Made by a program: the position numbers and the translations under genes
Shown here: positions 31,951-40,673 of the stretch, in pieces
Layout: the number at the start of each line of letters is the position of its first letter
How positions within the stretch are numbered: position 1 is the stretch's first letter
The notes under the pieces: generated by a model
Databases searched by the model: none
What the model saw: the letters and a program-made list of their open reading frames with translations, nothing else
Told to the model about the DNA's origin: nothing
DNA from: Lachnospiraceae bacterium 3-1
GTDB taxonomy: Bacteria; Bacillota; Clostridia; Lachnospirales; Lachnospiraceae
Assembly (NCBI GenBank): GCA_000403255.2
Contig: KE159597.1
Coordinates: 1-64,000, forward strand
Length of the DNA stretch: 64,000 nucleotides
Direction of reading: 5' to 3'

Positions 31951-33006
31951 GTGAAACAATTTTTTGGTATGAGCCAAAGCGGAGATTTGAAAAAAGCGGT
32001 TCAGGGACTGAAAAATCCCCAGGCAATTCTGTTAATGTCCAATGAAAAGCAGTTTGAATCTCACGTAGAGGAATTAGAGCAGCTTTTTCCTGGTATTCCA
32101 AGTATTGGATGTATTGGGATGAGTTATGATGTCAGGATGGTAGAAAATGGCGTAGGAGTTGTAGCATATTATGATGGAGTTACAGCAGCGGCAAATGTGC
32201 TGGAGAAAGTATCGACTATGCCAGTAAAGTATATCAGACGTTTGAAAAAGGATGTAGAGACGGTAAAGTCCTCTGGAAATAATACTGTTTGCATTGATTT
32301 TTGTTCTGGAAATGATGCATGTGTGCTGACTACAATATACAGTGTGTTAAAACATGAGAATATTCCTTTGGTAGGCGGAACGGGTGATGCAGGGAAAGTG
32401 TCTGCCAATGGGAAGGTGTATCAGGATGCAGTCGCTTATGTGTTGGTAAAAAATCATGGGGGAAAAGTAAAAGCCTACAAGGAAAATATTTATCGGGAAA
32501 TGGAAAACTACCGCTTTATTGCTTCCAAAACCGATAAAGCCAAATATGTAATTGGTGAGTTGAATGGGAAGCCTGCAAAGCAGGTATACCAGAATATTTT
32601 GCATGTAACAGAACAGGAAATTACCACACAGACGTTTAAGAATCCCTTTGGGCGTATCAGCGGGGATGATACTTGTATTATTTCCATCAAAGAGGTGGAT
32701 GGAAATGCACTGGCATGTTTCCGGCAGGTCAATGATTCTGATGTTCTGGTTCTGTTGGAGCTGGGAGATTATAAGAAAATTGTAAGGGATACCATGCAGG
32801 AGATTCGCAATGATTTCTCCAGAATTTCGGCGGTATTCTCTGTGAATTGTCTGTTTCGGTATCTGATGTTTAGTGAGAATAATTATATGCTGGAATATTT
32901 GCAGGAGATGGGAACGCTTGGAAATCATGCGGGTCTTGTAGGATATGGGGAGCACTATAACAACCGATTTGTAAACCAGTCCATGACATGTGTGGTTTTT
33001 GAGTAA
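31951..33006 (+). CDS. FIST domain sensory protein
   Basis: A 351-residue soluble protein made of a FIST N domain (about 20-190, with GIPSIGCIGMSYDVRM and LVGGTGDAGKVSANGKVYQD) and a FIST C domain (about 200-345, with NPFGRISGDDTCIISIKEVDG and NCLFRYLMFSENN). FIST modules are predicted to bind small ligands such as amino acids and are normally coupled to signalling domains. Here the signalling partner is the separate chemoreceptor gene 12 nt downstream. The start is uncertain: GTG at 31951 with GAGGT upstream is chosen over an in-frame GTG at 31909. Confidence 0.88.
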   Translation: MKQFFGMSQSGDLKKAVQGLKNPQAILLMSNEKQFESHVEELEQLFPGIPSIGCIGMSYDVRMVENGVGVVAYYDGVTAAANVLEKVSTMPVKYIRRLKKDVETVKSSGNNTVCIDFCSGNDACVLTTIYSVLKHENIPLVGGTGDAGKVSANGKVYQDAVAYVLVKNHGGKVKAYKENIYREMENYRFIASKTDKAKYVIGELNGKPAKQVYQNILHVTEQEITTQTFKNPFGRISGDDTCIISIKEVDGNALACFRQVNDSDVLVLLELGDYKKIVRDTMQEIRNDFSRISAVFSVNCLFRYLMFSENNYMLEYLQEMGTLGNHAGLVGYGEHYNNRFVNQSMTCVVFE

Positions 33007-33018
33007 AGGGAGACGAAA

Positions 33019-33954
33019 ATGGGATATTGGAAAAAAGCAGAAAAAGAATTAAAGCGAGAAAAAAAAGATGGTCTTTATCCAGTGGTTTATGTGACGGAAA
33101 GCTTGAAAGACTATCAGCAGGAGCTAGTGGAGAAAGAAGTGGATTCCCTTCGGGAGTTGGATTTGGTAAACAGTTCTTTTCAAAATGTGTTAAGCAAGTC
33201 GGAGAGCTTCCAACAACAATTACAAAGCTTTGGGCAGATCTTTACAAATATTAATCAAGTTTCCAAGCAGTTTGAAGAAGTAAAGAGCGACATTTCTCAG
33301 TCGGTTAATCAGGCACAGGGCGGAGTGGAGGACCTGAAAAACAGTTCGAAGCAGGTGGAGTCACATTTTGTTGAAATAGAAGATACCTTTCAGGATTTCC
33401 TGGAGGCAGTTAGGAATATCAAGAATTGTACCCGTAAAATTATAACCATTGCAGATCAGACAAATATTCTTGCATTGAATGCAACCATAGAAGCAGCAAG
33501 AGCTGGGGAACAGGGAAAAGGATTTGCAGTGGTGGCTGTAGAGGTAAAGGCGCTGGCAGATGAGATCAAGAAATTGGTTGCAGAGGTCAATGACAGCATT
33601 GGTGATGTAGAAGAGGGAACGACAAAGCTCAGCGGCAGCATTGATTCTTCCCAGGCAGCGCTGGGGGAGAGTCTTGGCAAAGTTGATAATACATATGCGA
33701 TGTTTGATAAGATTACGGAAGCTGCGGAAGGGGCCACATCTGTTCAGGAAGAGATTTCCAGAACGATTATGGAATCCGATGAGGAGCTTCGTGCTTTGCA
33801 GGAATTTTTTGACCAGACACGAGAAAGGTATCGGGATGTTATGAAGCATATTAACGCTGCAAGTAAATTAGGCACCATGAAAAGCGCAATGTTTGAAGAT
33901 GTGGACAATATGTTATCTCAGATTGCGCCAATGATTGCAGATTATGATTCTTAA
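33019..33954 (+). CDS. Soluble methyl-accepting chemotaxis protein
   Basis: A 311-residue protein with no membrane segment and no input domain beyond a short N-terminal coiled coil. The signalling domain contains the hairpin tip [20 protein letters not shown], flanked by long heptad helices. It should sit in the cytoplasm and bind CheA/CheW. The 12-nt gap from the FIST gene and the lack of its own sensor suggest the two proteins form a split receptor; that is inference. The ATG follows AAGGGAG. Confidence 0.9.
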   Translation: MGYWKKAEKELKREKKDGLYPVVYVTESLKDYQQELVEKEVDSLRELDLVNSSFQNVLSKSESFQQQLQSFGQIFTNINQVSKQFEEVKSDISQSVNQAQGGVEDLKNSSKQVESHFVEIEDTFQDFLEAVRNIKNCTRKIITIADQTNILALNATIEAARAGEQGKGFAVVAVEVKALADEIKKLVAEVNDSIGDVEEGTTKLSGSIDSSQAALGESLGKVDNTYAMFDKITEAAEGATSVQEEISRTIMESDEELRALQEFFDQTRERYRDVMKHINAASKLGTMKSAMFEDVDNMLSQIAPMIADYDS

Positions 33955-33968
33955 CATTTGAATGTTCT

Positions 33969-34180
33969 TAACATACTTTGAGTTTCCCCATTTTTTATAA
34001 TAGCCGATATTATAGAACCAAAAGGTCTTGCTGCCTTTGGCAGCATAGACATCTTGCACAAAAAGCCTCTGAAAAGCTAGCTTTCCAGAGTGCTTTTCTG
34101 TGCAAAGTGTTTCCATCACTTCGTGATGGAAACCTTTTGGTACTATGAATTGTAAAATGGGGAAACTCGAACTAACATAC
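33969..34180. mobile_element. MITE-like 196-bp palindromic element with 8-bp target duplication
   Basis: Direct repeats TAACATAC at 33969-33976 and 34173-34180 enclose a palindromic element. Its ends are TTTGAGTTTCCCCATTTT at 33977 and, in reverse complement, GTTCGAGTTTCCCCATTTT from 34172. Inside are CCAAAAGGT/ACCTTTTGG and the hairpins GCTGCCTTTGGCAGC, a GCACA...TGTGC hairpin centred on AAAGCTAGCTTT, and TTTCCATCACTTCGTGATGGAAA. No transposase is encoded. The right duplication ends 3 bp before the -35 box of the thiamine operon promoter. Confidence 0.8.
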
Positions 34181-34183
34181 TGG

Positions 34184-34212
34184 TTGACAAATCCGGTAAA
34201 ATCATATATCAT
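34184..34212 (+). promoter_or_regulatory. Promoter of the thiamine operon
   Basis: -35 TTGACA (34184-34189), 17-bp spacer, -10 TATCAT (34207-34212), about 16 nt before the TPP riboswitch. Confidence 0.78.
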
Positions 34213-34228
34213 TAGCACTGAAACAGAA

Positions 34229-34307
34229 CGCAGAGGGACTGCATTGCAGTTGAGAAGGTTAAAACCTGACTCTTTGAACCTGTCAGTTAATACTGTCGTA
34301 GGGAGCG
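34229..34307 (+). promoter_or_regulatory. TPP riboswitch (THI element)
   Basis: The conserved core is present in order: TTGAGA, AGGTTAAAACCT, TTTGAACCTGTCAGTTAATACTG, and CGTAGGGAGCG; P1 closes with CGC/GCG. These match the THI box elements CTGAGA, GAACCTGAT-TGGATAAT and CGTAGGGA. A terminator hairpin follows at 34328. Binding of thiamine pyrophosphate should cause termination before thiC. Confidence 0.95.
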
Positions 34308-34327
34308 GATGATATGTGACATATTTT

Positions 34328-34357
34328 AAGAGACGCTCATTTGGCGTCTCTTTTTTT
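34328..34357 (+). terminator. Expression-platform terminator of the TPP riboswitch
   Basis: AAGAGACGC with GCGTCTCTT, then T7. It lies between the aptamer and thiC and would stop transcription when TPP is bound. Confidence 0.9.
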
Positions 34358-34358
34358 G

Positions 34359-34411
34359 TTCTATAGGAAAGACCTTGTCACGCTAACGCGTGAAAGTGTC
34401 TTTCGATAGAA
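34359..34411. repeat. Interspersed hairpin repeat, module A, inside the thi leader
   Basis: TTCTATAGGAAAGAC pairs with GTCTTTCGATAGAA, with an inner TCACGC/GCGTGA stem. It is the same module as at 20714 and 62227. It lies between the riboswitch terminator and the thiC ribosome site, so it is part of the antiterminated mRNA. Confidence 0.88.
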
Positions 34412-34432
34412 TCAAAATGAAGGAGGAAAAGT

Positions 34433-35737
34433 ATGAGAGACTATGCAACACAGATGGAAGCAGCACGCAAAGGCATTGTAACAAAAGAGTTGAAAAAAGT
34501 GGCAGAAAAGGAACGAATGACGGTAGAAGAAATGATGCCTTTGGTGGCCGAGGGAAAGGTAGTTATTTGTGCAAATAAGAAACATGTCTGCATTGATCCC
34601 CAAGGGGTGGGAGCTATGCTGCGTACAAAAATAAATGTAAATCTTGGGGTTTCTCGGGATTGCAAAGATTATCGTGTGGAAATGGAAAAAGTGATGAAGG
34701 CGGTAAATCTTGGAGCTCATGCAATTATGGATTTGTCTTCTCATGGGGATACCATCCCATTTCGTAGAAAACTCACGTCAGAGTGTCCAGCTATGATTGG
34801 AACAGTGCCAGTATACGATTCCGTTATTCATTATCAGAGGGATTTGGCAACCTTGACAGCAAAAGATTTCATTGATGTGGTAAGACTGCATGCTGAGGAT
34901 GGGGTGGATTTTGTAACCCTTCATTGCGGAATCACCCGAAAAACCATTGAACAGGTGAAAAAGCACAAACGGAAAATGAATCTTGTATCTCGGGGTGGTT
35001 CCTTAGTATTTGCATGGATGTGTATGACAGGGGAGGAAAACCCATTTTATGAATATTTTGACGATATTCTGGAAATTTGTCGAGAATATGATGTGACAAT
35101 TTCTTTGGGGGATGCCTGTCGTCCTGGATGTCTGGCGGATGGATCTGACGTGTGCCAGATAGAGGAATTGGTACGCTTGGGAGAACTGACCAAACGAGCC
35201 TGGGAAAAAGATGTGCAGGTGATGGTGGAAGGGCCGGGACATATGCCTATGGATCAGATTCCAGCCAATATGAAAATACAGCAGACCATTTGTATGGGAG
35301 CGCCCTTTTATGTGTTGGGCCCTATTGTGACGGATATTGCACCAGGGTATGATCATATCACTTCTGCCATTGGTGGAGCAATTGCAGCCCAAAATGGAGC
35401 GGCTTTCCTGTGCTATGTCACTCCTGCGGAGCATTTGGCGCTGCCCAATGTGGATGATGTGAAGCAGGGGATTATAGCTGCTAAGATTGCAGCTCATGCA
35501 GCAGACATTGCAAAGGGAGTTCGGGGAGCCAGGGAAGTGGATGACCAGATGGCAGACGCCCGCAGAGCCTTGAATTGGGAGGCGCAATGGGAATGTGCCA
35601 TAGATCCAGAGACGGCCAAGAGAATTCGAAAGGAACGGAAACCGGAGCATGAGGATACCTGTTCCATGTGTGGAAAGTTCTGTGCAGTACGGAGCATGAA
35701 CAAGGCATTATCTGGAGAATATATTGATATTTTATAA
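34433..35737 (+). CDS. thiC: Phosphomethylpyrimidine synthase ThiC
   Basis: A 434-residue radical SAM enzyme converting aminoimidazole ribotide into HMP phosphate, the pyrimidine half of thiamine. It is of the short form usual in Firmicutes. Seen: [42 protein letters not shown], and the C-terminal iron-sulfur motif C-x2-C-x4-C at Cys410, Cys413 and Cys418 (CSMCGKFC). The ATG follows AAGGAGG. It is the first gene of a five-gene TPP-controlled operon. Confidence 0.97.
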   Translation: MRDYATQMEAARKGIVTKELKKVAEKERMTVEEMMPLVAEGKVVICANKKHVCIDPQGVGAMLRTKINVNLGVSRDCKDYRVEMEKVMKAVNLGAHAIMDLSSHGDTIPFRRKLTSECPAMIGTVPVYDSVIHYQRDLATLTAKDFIDVVRLHAEDGVDFVTLHCGITRKTIEQVKKHKRKMNLVSRGGSLVFAWMCMTGEENPFYEYFDDILEICREYDVTISLGDACRPGCLADGSDVCQIEELVRLGELTKRAWEKDVQVMVEGPGHMPMDQIPANMKIQQTICMGAPFYVLGPIVTDIAPGYDHITSAIGGAIAAQNGAAFLCYVTPAEHLALPNVDDVKQGIIAAKIAAHAADIAKGVRGAREVDDQMADARRALNWEAQWECAIDPETAKRIRKERKPEHEDTCSMCGKFCAVRSMNKALSGEYIDIL

Positions 35738-35749
35738 GGAGGAAGTCAA

Positions 35750-36262
35750 ATGAGAGTAAATGTGAAGAAATTAGCAGTAGCAGGGATGATGACGGCGCTA
35801 GGGGTTTGTCTGTCCACTTTTTCGATTCCCGTGGGAGCATCCAGATGTTTTCCTATTCAGCATCTTTTGAATGTCTTGGCAGGAATTTTTCTGGGACCAG
35901 GATATGCTTTGGGGTTTGCGTTTTCCACCTCGCTGATTCGAAATCTTTTGGGAACTGGAAGCCTTTTGGCATTTCCAGGCAGTATGGTGGGAGCCCTTTT
36001 GGGTGCCTTGCTCTATCAGTATACTGGAAAAATGTGGACAGCTTTTCTAGGGGAAATCCTAGGTACAGGTCTCCTTGGAGGAATGCTCTGTTATCCTGTG
36101 GCGACCTTGCTTCTGGGAAATCAAAAAGCCGCTCTTTTCACCTATGTACTGCCATTTTCCATTAGCACAGTGGGAGGCTGCATGATGGCTGCAATACTTT
36201 TGACTGTTTTGAGTAAATCTGGCGCTGTCCATTATTTACAAGGAATGATCCAGGAAACGTAG
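35750..36262 (+). CDS. thiW: ThiW, thiazole-precursor ECF transporter S component
   Basis: A 170-residue membrane protein with five or six hydrophobic segments. The start, KLAVAGMMTALGVCLSTFSIPV, and GASRCFPIQHLLNVLAGIFLGPGY are typical of ThiW, the S component thought to bring hydroxyethylthiazole into the cell with the shared ECF module. It begins 12 nt after thiC with AAGGAGG. Its presence with thiM, and the lack of thiG/thiH/thiS here, suggests thiazole is salvaged. Confidence 0.92.
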   Translation: MRVNVKKLAVAGMMTALGVCLSTFSIPVGASRCFPIQHLLNVLAGIFLGPGYALGFAFSTSLIRNLLGTGSLLAFPGSMVGALLGALLYQYTGKMWTAFLGEILGTGLLGGMLCYPVATLLLGNQKAALFTYVLPFSISTVGGCMMAAILLTVLSKSGAVHYLQGMIQET

Positions 36263-36279
36263 AGAGAAGGAGCAGAAGA

Positions 36280-37176
36280 ATGAACCAAGAAGGCCAAACA
36301 GGAACAAGGAGCCATATGCCCCTTCATGCTCTCTGGGAGCAAGAGAAAGGGGGGATTCTGCCAGAGCAGGTGTCAGAGGTTTTTCAAAAGATTAGACAGA
36401 AAAAATATTTGATCCATATGCTTCCCAATGGCGTTTCTGCGGCTCTCTGTGGAGACGGGCTCTCTGCTTTGGGGGCTAGGCCGCTGATGGCGGTGGCTCC
36501 AGAGGAGATGGAAGAGATTGTCCCACAGGTGGATGGATGTGTGGTGAATCTGGGGCAATTGAACCAAGAAAAAATAAGGGCAGCGCGATTGGCAATGGAA
36601 TGTGCAGCCACAAAGGAAAAGCCTTTGGTGGTAGACCCAGTAGGATGTGGAGCATCTATCTTTCGTCTCCAGGCTGTGCAGGAATTGATGAAGATTCCTT
36701 GGAAGGGGATTATAAAAGGAAATCGTTCTGAAATTTATAGTATTCAGCAGGGAAAGCTGACAAAGGAAGGAATTGATTCATTTAAAAAGCATAGATTGAC
36801 GGATCAGCTTAGGCCAGGGAGTGTCTATTTCATCACAGGAGAACCAGATTGTATTTTGTGGGAAGGAGGAGGGGTTGTGATTTCCCATGAAAGCCCCATT
36901 CAACAGAATATTGTGGGAAGCGGCTGTCTGGCAGGAGCAGTAACCGGAGCATGCAGCAGCGCAGTATATGAAATACATGGCGTCGATGGGGAATGGATGA
37001 AGCTGGCAGCAGCTTCTGCTTCCCTTGGCATGGCCTTTGTGCTAGAGTACGCCAGGAGGAAAAAAGGTTATGGAGAAGTAAAAACGGCTCTCTTAGACGG
37101 TCTTTGTCTGTTGTCAGAAACATGTTTTCTGGATTGGTTGAAGGTGAAGGCAAATAGCAGCATGAAGGGTGTGTAG
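36280..37176 (+). CDS. thiM: Hydroxyethylthiazole kinase ThiM
   Basis: A 298-residue ribokinase-fold enzyme that phosphorylates hydroxyethylthiazole. It includes VVDPVGCGASIFR, IIKGNRSEI and the active-site loop NIVGSGCLAGAVTGA, where GSGC carries the catalytic Cys. It is slightly longer than usual (about 265-275) because of an N-terminal extension of about 20 residues. It starts 17 nt after thiW with AGAAGGAG. Confidence 0.93.
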   Translation: MNQEGQTGTRSHMPLHALWEQEKGGILPEQVSEVFQKIRQKKYLIHMLPNGVSAALCGDGLSALGARPLMAVAPEEMEEIVPQVDGCVVNLGQLNQEKIRAARLAMECAATKEKPLVVDPVGCGASIFRLQAVQELMKIPWKGIIKGNRSEIYSIQQGKLTKEGIDSFKKHRLTDQLRPGSVYFITGEPDCILWEGGGVVISHESPIQQNIVGSGCLAGAVTGACSSAVYEIHGVDGEWMKLAAASASLGMAFVLEYARRKKGYGEVKTALLDGLCLLSETCFLDWLKVKANSSMKGV

Positions 37177-37228
37177 CGGCTGTTTGCAGATTTGGGTGAT
37201 TGTGAAACTTTCAGGAAAGGAAAACTTT

Positions 37229-37837
37229 ATGAAAAAATGGTTGTATTTGATTGCAGATTTCTCGTATGGAGAAGAAAAAATAAAAGCAGCGCTGGATGCT
37301 TCTGTGGATTACATTCAACTTAGGGAAAAAGATATTTCTGCTAGGGAATATCTTCTGCGAGCCAAAAGACTGCGGGAAATCACTAAGTATTATCATACAA
37401 AATTGATCATCAATGACCGACTGGATATTGCGGCCTTAAGTGGTGCGGATGGGGTGCATTTGGGGCAGGAGGATATTCCGATTGGGGATGCGCGGGTATT
37501 TTTGGGGGCAGAAAAGATAATTGGAGCTACAGCCAAAACAGTGGATCAGGCGAAGGAGGCAGTGGAAGCTGGGGCAGATTATCTAGGCAGCGGCGCATGG
37601 TTTTCAACAATGACAAAGAAGGATGCAGTTCCGATTTCGGAAGTAGTGTATCAGAAGATTTTGAAAGAGGCTCCGATTCCAAATGTAGCAGTAGGAGGAA
37701 TTACCAGGGCAAATTGCGAAAAACCTCTTTCCTTGGGAGCTAGTGGGCTGGCAATTTCTGCTGGTATTTTAAAGGTACAGGATCCTTGGACAGAAACGGT
37801 AAAAATACGTCAGATTCTGGAACAATGGGAAAAATAG
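37229..37837 (+). CDS. thiE: Thiamine phosphate synthase ThiE
   Basis: A 202-residue TIM-barrel enzyme that joins HMP-PP and thiazole phosphate. Seen: YIQLREKDISAREYL, LIINDRLDIAALSGADGVHLGQEDIP, IIGATAKTVDQAKEAVEAGADYLGSGAWFST and VAVGGITRANCEKPLSLGASG. An earlier in-frame start at 37169 overlaps thiM and would add 20 unrelated residues; the ATG at 37229 follows AGGAAAGG and matches the family. Confidence 0.95.
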   Translation: MKKWLYLIADFSYGEEKIKAALDASVDYIQLREKDISAREYLLRAKRLREITKYYHTKLIINDRLDIAALSGADGVHLGQEDIPIGDARVFLGAEKIIGATAKTVDQAKEAVEAGADYLGSGAWFSTMTKKDAVPISEVVYQKILKEAPIPNVAVGGITRANCEKPLSLGASGLAISAGILKVQDPWTETVKIRQILEQWEK

Positions 37838-37856
37838 TAGAAAAAGGAGGAAGCGT

Positions 37857-38654
37857 GTGAAAATTGTGCTTACCATAGCAGGAAGTGACTGCAGCGGCGG
37901 CGCCGGAATACAGGCGGATTTGAAAACAATTGCGGCCCATGGGTTGTATGGAGAAAGCGTAATTACTGGGCTGACTGCACAAAATACCATGGGGGTAGCA
38001 AAGATTGTTCCAGTATCTCCAGAGTTTTTGGAACAACAATTAGAATGCGTCTTTACGGATATCAGACCAGATGCAGTAAAAATTGGTATGATTCCTGGCA
38101 TTGGCCAGATGGAGGTCATCAGAAAATGCCTCTTGCAGTATCAGGCAAATCATGTAGTAATGGACACAGTGATGGTGTCCACCAGTGGAAAAAATCTCAT
38201 GGAGCCCAATGCCCTGAATTTTTATAAGGAAAAATTGCTGCCTTTGGCAGATCTTTACACGCCAAATCTTCCTGAAGCGGAAATTTTGTTACAAACAACC
38301 ATAAAAACAAAAGAAGAAAGGGTTGCGGCAGTAAGGCAGTTTGCGTTACAATACAAGGGTATCGTTTATTTGAAAGGCGGACATGACGATTTTTCTGCAG
38401 ATGACTTATTGTTCTGTCAGGGGAAGCCCGTATGGATTTCTGGAGATCATATCGAAAGCGAAAATACCCATGGTACAGGATGTACCTTATCTTCGGCGAT
38501 TGCCTGTGGGCTGGCGGTGGGCCTGAGTGCAGAGGAGAGCGTAAGAAGGGCAAAGGATTACCTGACAGGAGCAATTTTGGATGGAATGAATCTGGGAAAA
38601 GGGAATGGACCGCTGAATCATATGTATAGGATAAATCCTACAAATTTAACGTAA
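37857..38654 (+). CDS. thiD: Hydroxymethylpyrimidine/phosphomethylpyrimidine kinase ThiD
   Basis: A 265-residue ribokinase-fold enzyme doing both HMP phosphorylations. Seen: LTIAGSDCSGGAGIQADLKT at the start, GESVITGLTAQNT, VVMDTVMVSTSG and the catalytic loop NTHGTGCTLSSAIACGLA. The start is GTG at 37857 with AAAAAGGAGG upstream. It is the last gene of the thi operon, followed 14 nt later by a lipoprotein gene that may be read through. Confidence 0.95.
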   Translation: MKIVLTIAGSDCSGGAGIQADLKTIAAHGLYGESVITGLTAQNTMGVAKIVPVSPEFLEQQLECVFTDIRPDAVKIGMIPGIGQMEVIRKCLLQYQANHVVMDTVMVSTSGKNLMEPNALNFYKEKLLPLADLYTPNLPEAEILLQTTIKTKEERVAAVRQFALQYKGIVYLKGGHDDFSADDLLFCQGKPVWISGDHIESENTHGTGCTLSSAIACGLAVGLSAEESVRRAKDYLTGAILDGMNLGKGNGPLNHMYRINPTNLT

Positions 38655-38668
38655 AGGGGATTCTGCAG

Positions 38669-39565
38669 ATGAAGAAGAAAATACTTTTGCTTGGATTAGG
38701 GATATGCTTGTTGTTTGCCGCTTGTTCCCAAAAGAAAGAGACAGAGAAAGGGAATCAGTCCAATACAAAGCAGGAAGAGGAAACAAAAGAAGAAACCAAA
38801 GAGGAGGATACTTCTAAAAAGACAGAAACACAAGAAGAGACTCCGGTTGACACAGAAAAGCCCGGAGAGGAGCTGAAACAGCCGCCAGAGGTGACTTTTA
38901 CGGATTATTCTCAGGATATCAAAGATGAAGAAACCGGCGTTATGCTGCTTTCTGTGATGGAGAACTGTCCGGTAGTTTCTATTCCAGAAAATGAGGTTGC
39001 CGCTGAAAAAATAAACATGGCATTTGAACAGAAGCATACGGAAATCCAGACGTATATTGAAGAGGATACGGAACTGGCGCGAACAGCTTACGAAGAACTT
39101 TCTGAGGAAGAGAAAAAGAACTGGACAGGATATGGATATGGCTCCACCTATAAAATGGTATATGCTTCCACCAGAATTTTAAGTATGGAGGTCCAGAGCT
39201 ATCAGTGGCAGGGCACACCCCATCCCAATACCTGGACATATTCTTATTGTTTTGACGCTACCACAGGAAAATTGCTGTCTTTGGCAGATATTTTTACGGA
39301 TAAAGGGAAAGCTGGGGAAATTGTGGAACAGCATATCTTGGATAAAATTACAAAAGATCCCTATAAGGATGCCTTGATGGAAGATTATGAGAGCTTTGTC
39401 TCTGATATTCTCACGGAAGATGTGTTTTACCTAAATGATAAGGGACTGGTGGTTATTTGCAATCCTTATCTGGTGACCTCTTATGCAGGCGGCGTTATTG
39501 AAATTGATGTGCCTTATGAAGCATTGGCGGAGGTTATGAACGAAGTTTATCTGCCCCAAAAGTAA
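38669..39565 (+). CDS. Lipoprotein with DUF4163/DUF3298-type domain
   Basis: A 298-residue exported lipoprotein. The signal peptide is KKKILLLGLGICLLFAAC with the lipobox at Cys19. A Lys/Glu/Thr-rich linker (about 20-75) follows, then a domain of about 200 residues with SYQWQGTPHPNTWTYSYCFD, ATTGKLLSLADIF and YLVTSYAGGVIEIDVPYE. This is the pattern of the DUF4163-DUF3298 pair found in RsiV and PdaC, which bind lysozyme or act on peptidoglycan. There is no anti-sigma part. Gap to thiD is 14 nt, so it could be in that transcript, but no metabolic link is evident. Confidence 0.85.
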   Translation: MKKKILLLGLGICLLFAACSQKKETEKGNQSNTKQEEETKEETKEEDTSKKTETQEETPVDTEKPGEELKQPPEVTFTDYSQDIKDEETGVMLLSVMENCPVVSIPENEVAAEKINMAFEQKHTEIQTYIEEDTELARTAYEELSEEEKKNWTGYGYGSTYKMVYASTRILSMEVQSYQWQGTPHPNTWTYSYCFDATTGKLLSLADIFTDKGKAGEIVEQHILDKITKDPYKDALMEDYESFVSDILTEDVFYLNDKGLVVICNPYLVTSYAGGVIEIDVPYEALAEVMNEVYLPQK

Positions 39566-39599
39566 CGAAAGAAGTTTACAAAAACCAGAGGAAATTTTT

Positions 39600-40673
39600 A
39601 TGGAAAAATCAGTTTTGACAACCTTGTGTTATATAGAAAAAGATGATAGCTACCTGATGCTTCATCGGGTGAAAAAGCAGCAGGATGTAAATAAGGACAA
39701 GTGGATTGGAATAGGCGGGCATTTTGAAAAAGGAGAAAGCCCCGAGGAATGTCTGTTTCGAGAGATAAAGGAGGAGACCGGTCTTGCGCTGACCGGTTTT
39801 TCTTTTCGTGGGCTTGTGACTTTTTCTGCGATAGGCTGGCCTACGGAATATATGTGTCTGTATACGGCAGACAGCTTTGAAGGAACCATTACGGACTGCG
39901 AAGAAGGGACTTTACAATGGGTCAAGAAAGAAGAGCTTATGTCTTTGAATCTGTGGGAGGGAGATAAGATATTTTTTAAATTGCTGCTGGAGGACGCCCC
40001 CTTTTTCTCCCTGAAATTAAGTTACAACGGTGATCGTTTGACAGAAGCAGTATTAAATGGAAAGCCTATGGAATTGCTGGAATTGCGCCGGGAGGATGGC
40101 AGCAGGACAGGGATCGTACGGGAACGCTCTTTCGTTCATGAAAATGGGGATTTGCATGGAACCTCCCATGTGTGGATTGTACGTCCAACAAAGGCAGGAG
40201 GTTTTGAACTGCTGCTGCAAAAAAGAAGCAGACAAAAGGATTCTTATCCAGGATGCTATGATATATCCTCCGCTGGGCACATACCTGCAGGAAGCGATTA
40301 TCTGGATTCTGCATTGCGAGAGATGGAAGAGGAGCTTGGAATTCGAGCACAGCCCAAGGATTTGCAGGAGGCTTTTTTGCATTTGGGGTATGCAGAAACA
40401 GAATTTTATGGGAAGCCTTTTAAGAATGCGGAGGTCAGCATGGTGTACCTTTATGATAAGCCCATAGAACTGGCAGATTTGAATCTTCAGGAAGAGGAAG
40501 TGGAGGAAGTGTGCTGGATGGAATATGAAAAAGTACTGGCAGAGGTACGGCTGGAGGCGGAGAGAGGGCAGGTGGAGAAATACTGCATTTTTCTGGATGA
40601 GCTGGAACGGGTAGGGGATGTTTTACAAGAACGGCAGAATCTTTTGTTCCCAATCTTCCACCAGGCGTTGTAA
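39600..40673 (+). CDS. Protein with two fused Nudix hydrolase domains
   Basis: A 357-residue protein. Domain 1 (about 1-150) is MutT/8-oxo-dGTPase-like with a full Nudix box, GHFEKGESPEECLFREIKEE (Gly40 to Leu62), and a DKWIGIGG lead-in. Domain 2 (about 160-345) resembles the IPP isomerase/YfcD subgroup (VHENGDLHGTSHVWIVRP, LLLQKRSRQKDSYPG) with box GHIPAGSDYLDSALREMEEE. In that second box the first Glu of GX5E is Ser, while REMEEELG is kept. It may hydrolyse two kinds of nucleotide substrate or use domain 2 for binding. Its 3' end overlaps the opposite DNA glycosylase gene by 51 bp. Confidence 0.88.
   Translation: MEKSVLTTLCYIEKDDSYLMLHRVKKQQDVNKDKWIGIGGHFEKGESPEECLFREIKEETGLALTGFSFRGLVTFSAIGWPTEYMCLYTADSFEGTITDCEEGTLQWVKKEELMSLNLWEGDKIFFKLLLEDAPFFSLKLSYNGDRLTEAVLNGKPMELLELRREDGSRTGIVRERSFVHENGDLHGTSHVWIVRPTKAGGFELLLQKRSRQKDSYPGCYDISSAGHIPAGSDYLDSALREMEEELGIRAQPKDLQEAFLHLGYAETEFYGKPFKNAEVSMVYLYDKPIELADLNLQEEEVEEVCWMEYEKVLAEVRLEAERGQVEKYCIFLDELERVGDVLQERQNLLFPIFHQAL

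Noticed and set aside
33961-34218. Minus-strand frame of 101 codons across the MITE-like element
   Set aside because: It spans the palindromic element and both duplications, with no ribosome site or family match.
35003-35650. 215-codon minus-strand frame within thiC
   Set aside because: Its length comes from codon use in thiC on the other strand; no motif or ribosome site.
37169-37228. Earlier ThiE start overlapping thiM
   Set aside because: The added residues do not fit the family and the ATG at 37229 has a good ribosome site.
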